DNA of 64,000 nt from Thermococcus aggregans (GTDB taxonomy: Archaea > Methanobacteriota_B > Thermococci > Thermococcales > Thermococcaceae), in contig NZ_CP099582.1 in assembly GCF_024022995.1 (NCBI RefSeq), forward strand, positions 62,001-126,000, in the 5' to 3' direction. Below, piece by piece: positions 34,312 through 44,516 of this stretch (position 1 is its first letter; the number at the start of each line of letters is the position of its first letter). The position numbers and the translations under genes were made by a program. A model generated the notes under the pieces. The model did not search any database. It saw only the letters and a program-made list of their open reading frames with translations, and was not told where the DNA came from.

Positions 34312-37164
34312 TCACCCCTCATATATTATGTATTCCTTATCTGCTATAAACACTGGCTCGACTCTTATTCCCCTTATCTCTACTTTATCTCCGTATTCGC
34401 TCTTGAGTTTCTCTATATAAGGCTGCACAACTTTTGGAAGACTTGCCTGTCCTTTGAAGTAAACTTCCCTATTGGAGGTGCTTAGCCCACTTGCAATTTT
34501 TTCATAGTGGATTATATCCATATGGGGTTCAAACGCAGCCTTGGGGTCATCCCTACTCTCCCCCTGAGTCCTTACCAGGTATATAACTGTGGCCCTAAGG
34601 TAAAGGTCTAGCTTAGAGTAGTCCTTTCTGAACCCAGCTTTCAATTCAAGTTCTCCGCTTTGTCCATCATTCAACACTCTTATTGGGCTAACAATCTTAC
34701 CGTTTACCTTGGGAGCTTCTGTAAGAGCTCCAACGGGACCTTTCTGGATAAGAACGAGCTGGTATTTTGTGGCGTTTGGTACTTTGAGTGTAACCTCTAT
34801 TGGGGTCTCGTTTAGATAGTTGATGTTAACGTTTTGGGCTATGATTTGTTCACTTACGAGGTTATTCCCATCGTAAGCCCTGAGCTTTATAGTAGCGTTT
34901 TTAACGTCTCTTCCAAATGCAGATATGTAAAGCTTGGCCCTGTACTCTCCGGGAGTAAGCTTTGAAACTGATTTCCAGGTGTTGTTTTCATAAATCTCGA
35001 TTTTATAAACCCCAAATGGGACGAATTCATAAGTTGCCAAATCTCCAGTGTTCTTTACGAGCCTAAAGTTGGAGAGTAGCTTTTGTGTAAAGTCTGCTTC
35101 AATGCTTACGGGAACACCAAATGCGAGCTTTAGGAAGTTGCTTGTTGCCACTTTATAATAAACAGCCATCGCATAGTTCGGGAATACATAAACCACATAC
35201 GGAAAGTCTCCTTTTCCTTCAATAACTTCCCCGGTTTGTATAATTACCGTCTGTACGGGTTCTCCTTGCTGGTTGCCCACTGTTATTACTGCCTTTTTCT
35301 GGCCTTCTTGCTCCACTATATGGAGTTGAAGCCCGTAGGGGCTGTAGAAAGCGTTTTCTCCGATTTTTTGCGTAAATGGTAGTATCATGCCCCTGTTGTC
35401 TCTTTCCTCCCTTGTTATTACTCCACCAAGATAGCTTATAGCGTTAAACTTAGCCCAGTCTTGAATCCATGCAATAAAATAGTTGAGCTGCCAGCTTTCG
35501 AAATCAACTTCACTCTTTGTACCATCGTTTGCCAAAAAGCGTGCTATTATGTAGTCTCTATCCCTCGCGTGACCTCCATCCGCACTTGCCCTCCTATTTC
35601 CAAGGAGAGAGCTTTCAATCCAATAGCCGTAATCCCACCAAGAAGTAGCGGTATCGTATTCGTTCGTGTTCTCCCTAAGCCACTTGAGGGTTTCTTCCCA
35701 GCTTGGACTTACTGCCTCTCCGCTAACTTTCGCTGAATTGTAGGTAGTGTTTGCTCCCACTACAGGAATTGGGACAAACAAGATGATTAACAATAGAGCA
35801 TAGAGGGCTTTTGTCGATGCCTTCTCCTGCATGTTTTCCACTATCTTAAACAGCTCTCCAATAAGAATTCCAAAAGTTAGCAAAACCGCTCCTGAAGCGA
35901 GGAATAGGAACCTTACTGCTGTCCACATAAGGTATATTGAGAGTCCGTAGAAGACCAAAATGAACAAGCTCTTCTCGTCCACATTGTTCTGCGTTAAAGC
36001 CCTTAAAAACCTAAATACAACTATTGCAATTCCAATAAGGGAGAGGAGGAATAGTGTTCCGTCGGTTCCTTTTATTGAATAGTACCTTTGAACATCGTCC
36101 CATTTCGTCTTTGCAAGCTCCTGAACAGTCTCGTAAACCTGAGTTGATTGATAGGCACCGCTCATGAGTGAGAATAGCTTTGGACCCACATAAAGGTAAG
36201 CCCCAGTAAAGCCTAAGAGCACTACAACTGCAACAACCGCGAATCTGTGGGTTTTGTCAGAGTAGTTGAGATATTTGCCGCCATAAAGCATTATTGCCGT
36301 GAGTAGCATCAAGCCGAGGAAAGCCTCAAAGGCGAACTTTATATGTCCCCCAACCTTCACGATTCCGCTCGGAGTCAATGCATAGCCGAGGAGCAGTATC
36401 GCCAAATACGCAGGGTAAAATTCCTTAACAAACCTCTTTACCTCATCAATCTTCCCAAAGACAAACGCCACAATTACATACACGCTCGCAAACCCCAAGA
36501 GCACCATGAGACCAAATGGGGAACCATTCCATACCGAAAGCATCGTAACTCCGGAGGCTACGAAGAGGGCTCCGAATACAGATTTCCTTTTGACATCTGT
36601 GGATTCGAGGTAATACAGCATGAACAGAACGGCATAGATAAAGAACATCAAAAACGGCCCATCACCTCTGGCGTTTCCTGAAAAGGTTCTTGTCCAGTGT
36701 GCTATTGAGAACATCATTGCTAAAGCTGCCCAAAGTCCTGCCCATTCTGAATGGAGTTTTTTCCCTAGGAAGTAGACCCCGATTATGCTGAAAAACCCAA
36801 CAAGCGGTGGCCACATCTTGAATACCTGTATCATTTCCAGCCCAAACAGAGAGAGGAACTTGTAAAGCAATGCTGGAATTATGTATAAACCTAGAGGCTC
36901 CCCAATGAGAGCACCAAACGGGGCATCAGCTAAGGGATAATACTTGGGAAGCCATTCCTTTATTGCAAGCTTGTATATCTCAAAATGATAGAACGTATCG
37001 GGATCTATGAAGTATTTTGTCTCTCCCGTTACAGCTCTAATCTTGTAGCCGATAAAGGCAATAATCACCACAAGCACGGGAAAAACGTAAAGCTTGATCT
37101 TCGAAAAATCTAAAGAGGAAGATTTTTCGCCTTTAGTTTTTTCTTTAACCTTTGTTCCAACCAT
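34312..37164 (-). CDS. aglB: Oligosaccharyltransferase AglB (STT3 type)
   Basis: A 950-residue membrane enzyme that moves the lipid-linked glycan to Asn in N-x-S/T sequons on the outer face of the membrane. The first half has about 12-13 transmembrane helices with the DxD-like segment FIDPDTFYHFEIYKLAIKEW in the first external loop. The signature WWDYG begins at residue 509 (TSWWDYGYWI), followed by the DGGHARDRDYIIARFL region and a long beta-rich globular domain. Length fits AglB-Long. I chose ATG 37164 behind GAGGTGATTGG. It follows glmS by 11 bases. Confidence 0.95.
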   Translation of the reverse strand: MVGTKVKEKTKGEKSSSLDFSKIKLYVFPVLVVIIAFIGYKIRAVTGETKYFIDPDTFYHFEIYKLAIKEWLPKYYPLADAPFGALIGEPLGLYIIPALLYKFLSLFGLEMIQVFKMWPPLVGFFSIIGVYFLGKKLHSEWAGLWAALAMMFSIAHWTRTFSGNARGDGPFLMFFIYAVLFMLYYLESTDVKRKSVFGALFVASGVTMLSVWNGSPFGLMVLLGFASVYVIVAFVFGKIDEVKRFVKEFYPAYLAILLLGYALTPSGIVKVGGHIKFAFEAFLGLMLLTAIMLYGGKYLNYSDKTHRFAVVAVVVLLGFTGAYLYVGPKLFSLMSGAYQSTQVYETVQELAKTKWDDVQRYYSIKGTDGTLFLLSLIGIAIVVFRFLRALTQNNVDEKSLFILVFYGLSIYLMWTAVRFLFLASGAVLLTFGILIGELFKIVENMQEKASTKALYALLLIILFVPIPVVGANTTYNSAKVSGEAVSPSWEETLKWLRENTNEYDTATSWWDYGYWIESSLLGNRRASADGGHARDRDYIIARFLANDGTKSEVDFESWQLNYFIAWIQDWAKFNAISYLGGVITREERDNRGMILPFTQKIGENAFYSPYGLQLHIVEQEGQKKAVITVGNQQGEPVQTVIIQTGEVIEGKGDFPYVVYVFPNYAMAVYYKVATSNFLKLAFGVPVSIEADFTQKLLSNFRLVKNTGDLATYEFVPFGVYKIEIYENNTWKSVSKLTPGEYRAKLYISAFGRDVKNATIKLRAYDGNNLVSEQIIAQNVNINYLNETPIEVTLKVPNATKYQLVLIQKGPVGALTEAPKVNGKIVSPIRVLNDGQSGELELKAGFRKDYSKLDLYLRATVIYLVRTQGESRDDPKAAFEPHMDIIHYEKIASGLSTSNREVYFKGQASLPKVVQPYIEKLKSEYGDKVEIRGIRVEPVFIADKEYIIYEG

Positions 37165-37175
37165 ATCCAATCACC

Positions 37176-38981
37176 TCATTCAACGGTAACTGACTTTGCA
37201 AGATTTCTAGGTTTATCAGGGTCGTTACCCCTCAACACAGCCAAGTGATAAGCAAGTAATTGAAGCGGTACTATATACACGATAGGACTCAAAAGTTCAT
37301 CTATTTTCGGCATCTTCAAAAAGATTTTGCTGACTTTTTCAAGCTCTTTGTTATCGCCCAAGCTTATTACAAGGCCTTTTCTTGCATTAACCTCTTGTAT
37401 GTTGGATATCATCTTGTCAAATGTCTTTCCACTGGGAGCAATGGCAACAACAGGAACTCCTTCCTCAATAAGCGCTAGAGGACCATGCTTAAGTTCCCCA
37501 GCTGAAAGGCCCTCTGCATGAATGTAGCTTATTTCCTTAAGTTTCAAAGCTCCCTCCAGAGCTGTTGCCACGTTGATTCCCCTGCCTATGTAGAAGAAGT
37601 CTCTCTTATCTACCAGCTCTTCGGCGAGGGATTTTATCTTATTCTCATATCCAAGAACTGCCTCAATATATTTCGGAAGTTCCAAAAGTTCTCTTTCGAG
37701 CTTCTTAAGGTAGTCTTCATCAGCAGTGTGGAGTATTTTAGCCAACGCTATTGCAAGCATTGTTAGAACTGTGAGCTGAGTTGTGTACGTCTTGGTTGCC
37801 GCTACACCTATCTCTGGGCCGGCGTGGGTGTAAATTACGAGATTACTCAGCCTAGTGGCCATGCTTCCAACAACGTTGACAACGCTGAGAACTTTTGCAC
37901 CCTTTCTTTTAGCTAATTTTATTGCCGCTAGCGTGTCAGCTGTCTCTCCGCTTTGTGTTATGGCAATCACGAGAGAGTCCTTATCGACTATGTCCTCAAA
38001 CTCATACCTAAACTCACTCGCCTCCTCAACAAGCACAGTTTTGTTTGCCAGTCTCTGCAAGAGGTATTTCGCAACGATTCCAGCATAGTATGAAGTCCCC
38101 ATAGCCACAACAAATATCTTTTCGTACTTTGCTATTTCTCTTGCTACCTGCTCTATTGTTTTCAAATTACCATAAATTGCTTCCTTTACCGCCTTCGGCT
38201 GTTCGTGGATCTCTTTAAGCATAAAGTGGGGATAACCTTGTTTTTCGGCCATTTCGAGAGTCCAATTAATCTCTTGGACTTCTTTTTTCTTTTCAGCTCC
38301 GGTCTTAAGGTCTTTCACTGTAAATGAGTTTTTACTAACCATCGCATATTCTCCGTCATCCAAAAACACGACCTTATTTGTGTAGGGCAAGAAAGCTGGA
38401 ATATCTGAAGCAGCAAACATCTCTCCTTCTCCAACTCCAAGAACTAGGGGGCTCTCGTTTCTGACAAAGTACAGATGCTCCTTATCTTCGGTATACATTA
38501 TTCCAAGGGCAAATGACCCCCTAAGCTTCAGCAACGCCTTGCGAAGGGCATCCTCAAAAGTTGGCGAGTCCTTCAAAAACTCTTCAAGTAGATGGGCTAT
38601 TACCTCTGTATCTGTGTCGCTCTTGAATTTATGCCCCTTTTTCTCAAGCTCACTTCTAAGCTCGAGGTAATTCTCAATTATTCCATTATGAACAACCGCT
38701 ATTTTTCCCGTGCAGTCGGTATGAGGATGAGCATTGATATCGTTAGGAATTCCATGGGTCGCCCACCTCGTATGACCGATACCTCTGTTGCCGGGCATTT
38801 CGTAAAGTTTGAGCTTCTCTTTAAGTTCATCAATCTTTCCGGCGCCTTTTTTTATGAAAAGCTCGCCTTCTTCCGTTACAATCCCAACTGAATCATACCC
38901 TCTGTATTCTAATCTTTTAAGACCTTCTACAAGGATTTTAGCGGCTTTTTTGTCTCCAATGTATCCTATTATACCGCACAT
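37176..38981 (-). CDS. glmS: Glutamine--fructose-6-phosphate aminotransferase (isomerizing)
   Basis: A 601-residue GlmS. The N-terminal glutaminase domain begins MCGIIGYIG with the catalytic Cys2, and HTRWATHG and DTEVIAHL follow. The isomerase half has two SIS domains ([56 protein letters not shown]) and ends [13 protein letters not shown], as active enzymes do. It makes glucosamine 6-phosphate for UDP-GlcNAc. It precedes aglB in one operon, linking hexosamine supply with N-glycosylation. Confidence 0.97.
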   Translation of the reverse strand: MCGIIGYIGDKKAAKILVEGLKRLEYRGYDSVGIVTEEGELFIKKGAGKIDELKEKLKLYEMPGNRGIGHTRWATHGIPNDINAHPHTDCTGKIAVVHNGIIENYLELRSELEKKGHKFKSDTDTEVIAHLLEEFLKDSPTFEDALRKALLKLRGSFALGIMYTEDKEHLYFVRNESPLVLGVGEGEMFAASDIPAFLPYTNKVVFLDDGEYAMVSKNSFTVKDLKTGAEKKKEVQEINWTLEMAEKQGYPHFMLKEIHEQPKAVKEAIYGNLKTIEQVAREIAKYEKIFVVAMGTSYYAGIVAKYLLQRLANKTVLVEEASEFRYEFEDIVDKDSLVIAITQSGETADTLAAIKLAKRKGAKVLSVVNVVGSMATRLSNLVIYTHAGPEIGVAATKTYTTQLTVLTMLAIALAKILHTADEDYLKKLERELLELPKYIEAVLGYENKIKSLAEELVDKRDFFYIGRGINVATALEGALKLKEISYIHAEGLSAGELKHGPLALIEEGVPVVAIAPSGKTFDKMISNIQEVNARKGLVISLGDNKELEKVSKIFLKMPKIDELLSPIVYIVPLQLLAYHLAVLRGNDPDKPRNLAKSVTVE

Positions 38982-39234
38982 TGTGGTGCCCCCTCTTTGT
39001 ACTGTAAATCGTAATGGTCTAGCTAATTAATAAGGATTTCCATAAAACTGTTATCGCAATTGTTGCATCCTCACCCCATTTCACCTGTTTCTTTTGAGAT
39101 GTTGTTCAAAACGATTTTTTTGGTTTTTAAAGTCCGCAACAGTATGCAAGCACCAGAGAAAAAGGTAACCACACAAAAGAAGTTTCCAAAAAATCTTATA
39201 TATCCAATGCAACCTTAATATTTTGGGTGGGCCG

Positions 39235-39438
39235 ATGGATAAAAAACTGGATGAATTCATAAATGGGTCAATCAAATTAAAGGACGAAAATAAAGGTAAG
39301 GCTTCCAAGAAAAAGAGACTTAAATCAACCAAATTAGACAGGTTTCTACCCGATGAACACATAAACTATTTTAAAGCCCTCCGCATTGGCTCAAAAAGAA
39401 TTCAAAGGATAAAAATAGTTGAGATTCAGGACGACTAA
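39235..39438 (+). CDS. Small basic hypothetical protein (67 aa)
   Basis: A 67-residue protein starting MDKKLDEFINGSIKLKDENK, with a Lys-rich middle (KGKASKKKRLKSTK) and the ending RIQRIKIVEIQDD. I recognise no family. GGGTGGG lies before the ATG at 39235, and TTATATATCC at 39196-39205 is a good TATA element, so it is probably expressed alone. The basic middle suggests nucleic-acid contact, which is speculative. Its stop overlaps the convergent methyltransferase by 4 bases. Confidence 0.7.
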   Translation: MDKKLDEFINGSIKLKDENKGKASKKKRLKSTKLDRFLPDEHINYFKALRIGSKRIQRIKIVEIQDD

Positions 39439-40571
39439 TCAAGAGGTTCCGCTATTATTGCTTTGTCTTTAAACTTGAAGAGATAGGCTCTTTTTTCTCC
39501 GCTCAGACCTTGTTCAATTCTCTTCCTAAACTTCCAGTAATCTTTGTCCGGGATTGAAATTTTTAGAGTAACCCTGCCGTATCCTTCCTTCTTTAGGAAG
39601 TCGTTTATCTTAACTGGGTGGAAACTAAGCACCTTCCTCACAATGTAGCGCCTCTTGAAGTACTCACTCTTAACTTCCTCATCACTCGTTGCAATAGTCC
39701 TACGCTTTTCTCGGAGGAGCATCCATAAGTTGCCTTTCACAGCATGGAAGAGCTCGTTTATTAGGTCTGCATAGTCCACGCTCTGCGGGATTTCATATAG
39801 ATACTCCCTTACATCTTCACTCCATTCAACTATGTTCTCAAGACTCGGGTTGCTTTCAAGCCTAACTCCCTTGGGGAGCATAACTGCAGAACGCTCTGCT
39901 TTGGCCAATGGCTCAAAGTAAAAGGTTAGCCTGTTCAGTACTCCATAGAGATCTATGTACTCAAACTCCCCTTTCCATGGGACTCTTTCTCTCCTTATCT
40001 GGGGAGGAAGATCAAAGATAAAGGAATCTGTCCTATGCTTGTAAGCTTCATAAACTTCAAGCGGGCTCGGTAGGAGATCTTCGAGCCTTCTTTCAGGCAT
40101 TTCTGGAGGCCTTGCCGGATCGGAGAATATTACATCAGCATCAACCTGCTCAACAACTTCTTTGCTCAAGCTGTCTCCGTGGATAAAGGTTATCTTGTCC
40201 TTAACTCCATATTTCTCCGCATTTTTCATGGCATAGAACAGCTTTCTCTCATCAATATCTATAGCATAAGCTTTTTCCGCATATTTTGCGAAGAATATGA
40301 GCTGAATTCCAACTCCACAGCTTACATCTGCTATGCTCTTTGGTTTAACCCTCTTCGCCCTGTACTCGGCAACAATCTCATGCGTGGCATACCTAAGTCC
40401 TTCTAAGTCCATCCATAGGTCAGTTCTCGAGAACTTGTCCTTTGCCCTAATCCTAGCTCTGGCTATCTCAATTATTTCATCCGCATTTTCCTTCGGGAGT
40501 CTCGCCCTTATCTTTCTCTCATCCAAACCTCGCCTTATCATCTCAACAGTTTGCTCAATAAACTCCTCCAT
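39435..40571 (-). CDS. SAM-dependent methyltransferase with THUMP-like C-terminal region
   Basis: A 378-residue class I methyltransferase. An N-terminal helical segment (1-80) precedes SAM motif I (IADVSCGVGIQLIFFAKYA), the acidic motif II (AYAIDIDERKL) and the DPARPPEMPERR motif in place of the usual DPPY. The C-terminal ~100 residues (SFHPVKINDFLKKEGYGRVTLKISI) look like a THUMP-like or ferredoxin-like RNA-binding domain. The closest type known to me is the THUMP-like/Tgs1-related group acting on RNA; the substrate is unknown. Confidence 0.82.
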   Translation of the reverse strand: MEEFIEQTVEMIRRGLDERKIRARLPKENADEIIEIARARIRAKDKFSRTDLWMDLEGLRYATHEIVAEYRAKRVKPKSIADVSCGVGIQLIFFAKYAEKAYAIDIDERKLFYAMKNAEKYGVKDKITFIHGDSLSKEVVEQVDADVIFSDPARPPEMPERRLEDLLPSPLEVYEAYKHRTDSFIFDLPPQIRRERVPWKGEFEYIDLYGVLNRLTFYFEPLAKAERSAVMLPKGVRLESNPSLENIVEWSEDVREYLYEIPQSVDYADLINELFHAVKGNLWMLLREKRRTIATSDEEVKSEYFKRRYIVRKVLSFHPVKINDFLKKEGYGRVTLKISIPDKDYWKFRKRIEQGLSGEKRAYLFKFKDKAIIAEPLD

Positions 40572-40660
40572 CCTCTCACCGTTGTTCCATTTTCATTCAG
40601 TTTTTAAAGATTTATGGGAAATAATTTAAAGATGTCAGGGGAAATTTAGTGGGGGATGGC

Positions 40661-42208
40661 ATGAACCTTAGAAAAAAGCTCTACTTTGTTGCAGTAGCTG
40701 CGATAATAATCGGAACCTTTTGGTATTCGTATGAGAAGGCTTCGAGTGCAGAGCTCTATGACTACATTGGAGATGAAGTATGGTACGTTCCAGCGGCGAG
40801 GAACGTTCTCCACAGGCTCGGAGTTGAGCTTCACTACGTAAACGATACAACAAACTCGGAGGGGGTAAACATAATTTCAAGCGGAACCACGATTAAAGGG
40901 TATGTAAAGGTTTCTGCTTTTGGGCTTGAGTTCACAAAGCCCTATACAAGAGACGTCAACCCGCAAACGCCGGCGATTCTCTCAAAACTGGGCATAAAGC
41001 TCGAGTTTATTCCTTTAAGCAAAACTCGGCCGTTAGATTTTGATGAAGCCAAGTTTAAAATCGAAAGGATAGCGAGAAAATACAACTACACCTACTACAA
41101 ACCCTATTCCAATTTTGACGGAGTTTACTATGAAATTCCAAGGGAAAACATCGAGAAGTTTATAGAGGAAGTCAAAAGCATAGAGGGCGTTGAGATTGTA
41201 AAAGGGTTCCGCTATCCCGACAAAGAGAACATTCAAAACTACCTAAACACGGAACATCCATTTTTGGGGAAAGACATAATAATGCTGGGAATGCTGATAG
41301 AGGACAAACCCATCTTCTGGCGCCTGCCTGGATTGATAGAGCACGCCATAATAAACGTTCTTGTGTTCTTGGCTGCCTATAAAATCTCAAAGAGCTATCT
41401 TGCGGCGTTTATAGCGTTGATTTTCTCGGCTTTTGATCCCCTCTTATATGCCACTTCACTCGCTGCAATGCTCGATATACATGTGGCGTTCTTTACGGCG
41501 GTTTTTATGTATCTTCTGATTTCAGAGAAATACTACTCAAGCGGCCTTTCTATTGGCCTCGCAGCGGCTACAAAACTAAACGGTGCATTCCCCTATCCTG
41601 TTCTGCTTATAAAAAGCCTGAAGGATAAGATGAGAATAAAAGAGCTACTGCTCTCGGCATTCCTTTTACCATCAATTGGATTTTTGCTCCCGCAGATTAT
41701 GATAATAAAGGCAATAGGGTTTTTCCCATGGCTCTCTGAGTTTATCGGAAGCTTCGGATGGCATCTCAGCTACAAAGGAGACCATCCTGCGAACTCGCCT
41801 TTCTGGGAATGGTTCATAAGTCTCAAGCCTTTCCCATTCCACTACAATCCCGACATCTTTGCAGCCACAGATCCAATTTTGATGCTCTCGATGGTTGTGT
41901 TTATATTCGCGATCCCTTACGCTGCACTGAAAAGAAGAAAGCTCCTAGTGCCGTTTGGAATATTCTGGAGCACAATAGCTTTTTACGCCCTCCAGTGGAT
42001 CCTAGGTGGAAAAACCCAATTCAGCTTTTACGCGACTCCGTTAGTTCCTCCGGGCGCGGTAACTCTTGGAGTAATGGCATACGACATAATAAAATGGGAA
42101 TACTTCGAAAGGTCTATTAAAATGTACTGGGAATGGATAAAGGGTATCTTAGGATGGATAAAAGAAACTGCCAAGAGAATTAAGGCTTCTTTAAGAAGTC
42201 CAAAATAG
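40661..42208 (+). CDS. GT39/PMT-like membrane glycosyltransferase
   Basis: A 515-residue integral membrane protein with an N-terminal helix, a long external loop (about residues 30-205) and about nine further helices. The acidic motif GDEVWYVPAARNVL near residue 40 and NTEHPFLGKDIIMLGM after the large loop are hallmarks of the dolichyl-phosphate-mannose/PMT superfamily. It probably transfers a sugar from a dolichol carrier on the outer membrane face. GGGGGATGG precedes the ATG at 40661; a GTG at 40649 was rejected. Its 3' end overlaps rnhB by 29 bases. Confidence 0.8.
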   Translation: MNLRKKLYFVAVAAIIIGTFWYSYEKASSAELYDYIGDEVWYVPAARNVLHRLGVELHYVNDTTNSEGVNIISSGTTIKGYVKVSAFGLEFTKPYTRDVNPQTPAILSKLGIKLEFIPLSKTRPLDFDEAKFKIERIARKYNYTYYKPYSNFDGVYYEIPRENIEKFIEEVKSIEGVEIVKGFRYPDKENIQNYLNTEHPFLGKDIIMLGMLIEDKPIFWRLPGLIEHAIINVLVFLAAYKISKSYLAAFIALIFSAFDPLLYATSLAAMLDIHVAFFTAVFMYLLISEKYYSSGLSIGLAAATKLNGAFPYPVLLIKSLKDKMRIKELLLSAFLLPSIGFLLPQIMIIKAIGFFPWLSEFIGSFGWHLSYKGDHPANSPFWEWFISLKPFPFHYNPDIFAATDPILMLSMVVFIFAIPYAALKRRKLLVPFGIFWSTIAFYALQWILGGKTQFSFYATPLVPPGAVTLGVMAYDIIKWEYFERSIKMYWEWIKGILGWIKETAKRIKASLRSPK

Positions 42209-42863
42209 TGGGCTGACTTTTCTGTTTTTTCGTAACCTTCAACTTTTCTTCTATCTTTTTGAGGGTTTTCCAGCTTCTTCTAACTATTGGGGGAAACTCT
42301 CCGTGGACTTTGTAGTACTCTTCCAAAAACTTTCTCGTGATAGGATCACTTGGATATCCCGAACCTATTTCGCCGTAAACTTCCTTAAGCTCTTTTATCG
42401 CCCTATCGCGGGTAACCTTGGCAAGTATTGACGCAGCGGCTACTGGAATATACTTTGAGTCTGCCTTATGTTCGGCGATTATCTTTGGAGAGAAGGAAAG
42501 CTTTTCCCCTATTATATCCCCAAAGCGTTTCTCCTTGACATCCGCGGCATCTATGTAGAGCACATCAGGTTTGACTCTAAGGGAGTTTAACGCTTTGACA
42601 AAGTTTTCAATTTCGAATTCATTCATAGTCCCTTCCCTGCTGTCTATCTCCTCTGGGGAAAGCTGAAGGATGACATAATCGTCAACTATCTCTATGATAT
42701 CCTCAAAAAGTTCTTCCCTTCTTTTTGGAGTTAATTTTTTTGAATCCCTAACGCCTAAGACTTCGAGCTCTGCTACGCGGGATTCATCGACAACAACTGC
42801 TGCAATTACAAGAGGCCCTATAACAGGCCCTCTGCCGGCCTCATCTATTCCTCCCAGCTTCAT
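42180..42863 (-). CDS. rnhB: Ribonuclease HII
   Basis: A 227-residue RNase HII that cuts RNA in RNA-DNA hybrids. The active-site residues are visible: GGIDEAGRGPVIGPLVIAAV (Asp-Glu-Gly), YIDAADVKE and EHKADSKYIPVAAASILAKVTRD. The C-terminus (KVTKKQKSQPTILDFLKKP) resembles a PCNA-interacting QxxxLxxF-type tail, as in other archaeal RNase HII enzymes. It starts 5 bases after the znuB-like stop. Confidence 0.97.
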   Translation of the reverse strand: MKLGGIDEAGRGPVIGPLVIAAVVVDESRVAELEVLGVRDSKKLTPKRREELFEDIIEIVDDYVILQLSPEEIDSREGTMNEFEIENFVKALNSLRVKPDVLYIDAADVKEKRFGDIIGEKLSFSPKIIAEHKADSKYIPVAAASILAKVTRDRAIKELKEVYGEIGSGYPSDPITRKFLEEYYKVHGEFPPIVRRSWKTLKKIEEKLKVTKKQKSQPTILDFLKKP

Positions 42864-42867
42864 GTCA

Positions 42868-43689
42868 CTACCTCCTTAAGACTAAGATGCCATAGACAGC
42901 TCCCAGCATTATAGTGGTTATTCCACTTGGCGGGATGGCTGTTAGATAAGCCAGCACTATCGAAAGTACCTGCACCGAGAGAGTTAAGCCCAAGCTTATC
43001 CCAAGAATTTTTCTCAAGTCGTTGCTGAGCATCATGGCTATTGTTCCGGGCAAAACGGCCACAACTTGCAGGGTTATCAGCCCAACGGTTCTAACTATCA
43101 AAGCACCGCTGGCTCCGACAATGACGTAAAGGAGGGCAAGATAAAACTTTGCATTGCCCGAATAGCTCTCAAGACCCTCTGCGTCAAAGATGACGTAAAG
43201 GAAGTCGCGGTAAAATGCAAGCATAAGGAAGAATATTAAAGCTCCCCCTAAAACCAAAAACATCAGGTCGTTAAGAGTTATTAGAAAAAGCTCTCCGGTT
43301 AAATAAGATACTATGCTCTGAGAGAGAGCAAAGTAAGGTCTACTCGCCATAACCTTGTACAGGACTCCAAATGCCAACACTGTGGAGCCCGCTATAAAGC
43401 TCGCTATGACCCCTATGGCAGTATCACTGCTGAATCCCCTATTTTCAAGGAGGGCTATCAAGATAACGACAAAGATAGTAACTATCAAAGCCATCCACGT
43501 AATCAAGGATAAGTTCCCAAAAATCAGCCCAAGTATCATCCCCAAGATAGCTCCAAAGAGCAGAGAGTGAAAAGTGGCGTGGGTAAGAAAGGCTAGGCCC
43601 TTCATAGTTATGAGAGGACTTAACATACCCAGCAGGACACTAACCATAATCCCACTCAAAAGGGCTCTAAGAAGGTACTCTGGGATCAA
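42868..43689 (-). CDS. ABC-3 family metal transporter permease (ZnuB-like)
   Basis: A 273-residue permease with about eight helices of the ABC-3 family (SGIMVSVLLGMLSPLITMKGLAFLTHATFHS at the N-terminus). These carry Zn2+ or Mn2+. It overlaps the ATP-binding gene by 4 bases. No solute-binding protein is encoded next to the pair, so either it lies elsewhere or the metal-binding partner is shared. Ion specificity is unknown. Confidence 0.88.
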   Translation of the reverse strand: MIPEYLLRALLSGIMVSVLLGMLSPLITMKGLAFLTHATFHSLLFGAILGMILGLIFGNLSLITWMALIVTIFVVILIALLENRGFSSDTAIGVIASFIAGSTVLAFGVLYKVMASRPYFALSQSIVSYLTGELFLITLNDLMFLVLGGALIFFLMLAFYRDFLYVIFDAEGLESYSGNAKFYLALLYVIVGASGALIVRTVGLITLQVVAVLPGTIAMMLSNDLRKILGISLGLTLSVQVLSIVLAYLTAIPPSGITTIMLGAVYGILVLRR

Positions 43690-44480
43690 GTTCTATCCCT
43701 CCTATGGACGTGAACGTCTCCCGTAAAGCAGTACATCCTTTCTCCAACCTTAATCGCTTTGGATAAAGGCCCGTAAACTTGGGTAATTATCTCATCTCTT
43801 AAAACTTCCTCAGGAGTTCCAAAGGCTACAAGTCTCTTATTAATGAGCATTATCTTGTCTCCGATTTCCGTTAATGGATTCGGGTCGTGAGTTGTTATTA
43901 TCATCGTTAACCCCATCTCACGCTTTATTTTTGCAAGAACTGAAACAACCTCCACTCTAGCACTTGGATCCAAAGCAGACAAAGGCTCATCCAAAAGAAG
44001 AAGCCGAGGTTTTGAAACGAGAGCTCTCGCCAGCAACACTCTCTGCTTCTGTCCACCGCTGAGCTCTACAAACCTTTTGTTTTTTAAATCTCCAAGACCC
44101 ACGAATTCCAAAGCTTCTTCGGCTTCCTTCAATATTGGCTTTGGAATATTAAAGTGAATAAGACCCCTTTTATAGAGAGCCCCCATTGCGACTACTTCAA
44201 TTGCTTTCAAAGGCACGCGTTCATTTAATGAATAACTTTGAGGAACATAGGAAATTAAATCTCTAACCTCAGTAGGAGGCTTTCCAAAAACAAGAAGCTT
44301 GCCCTTGTAAGATTTATGAAGTCCCGCAATAGTTTTGAGAAGAGTTGTCTTTCCCGCACCATTAGGCCCCAGCAAAAGGAGGGTCTCTCCGCTATCTAGC
44401 TTAAAGGTAACGTCTTCAACCGCCTTGTAGTTGTTGTAATAAATCGTCAAATTCTCAGCTACTATCAATTTCTCACCCAC
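43686..44480 (-). CDS. Metal ABC transporter ATP-binding protein (ZnuC-like)
   Basis: A 264-residue ATPase: Walker A GPNGAGKTTLLKTIAG, Q loop ISYVPQSY, signature LSGGQKQRVLLARAL, Walker B LLLLDEPLSALDP and the switch His in ITTHDPNPL. It resembles ZnuC/MntB-type ATPases and pairs with the ABC-3 permease downstream. The C-terminal tail CFTGDVHVHRRDRT is His-rich and might sense metal; that is speculative. Confidence 0.9.
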   Translation of the reverse strand: MGEKLIVAENLTIYYNNYKAVEDVTFKLDSGETLLLLGPNGAGKTTLLKTIAGLHKSYKGKLLVFGKPPTEVRDLISYVPQSYSLNERVPLKAIEVVAMGALYKRGLIHFNIPKPILKEAEEALEFVGLGDLKNKRFVELSGGQKQRVLLARALVSKPRLLLLDEPLSALDPSARVEVVSVLAKIKREMGLTMIITTHDPNPLTEIGDKIMLINKRLVAFGTPEEVLRDEIITQVYGPLSKAIKVGERMYCFTGDVHVHRRDRT

Positions 44481-44516
44481 AATTAGGGTTACCTAAAAAA
44501 TTTAAAAAGGTTGCGA

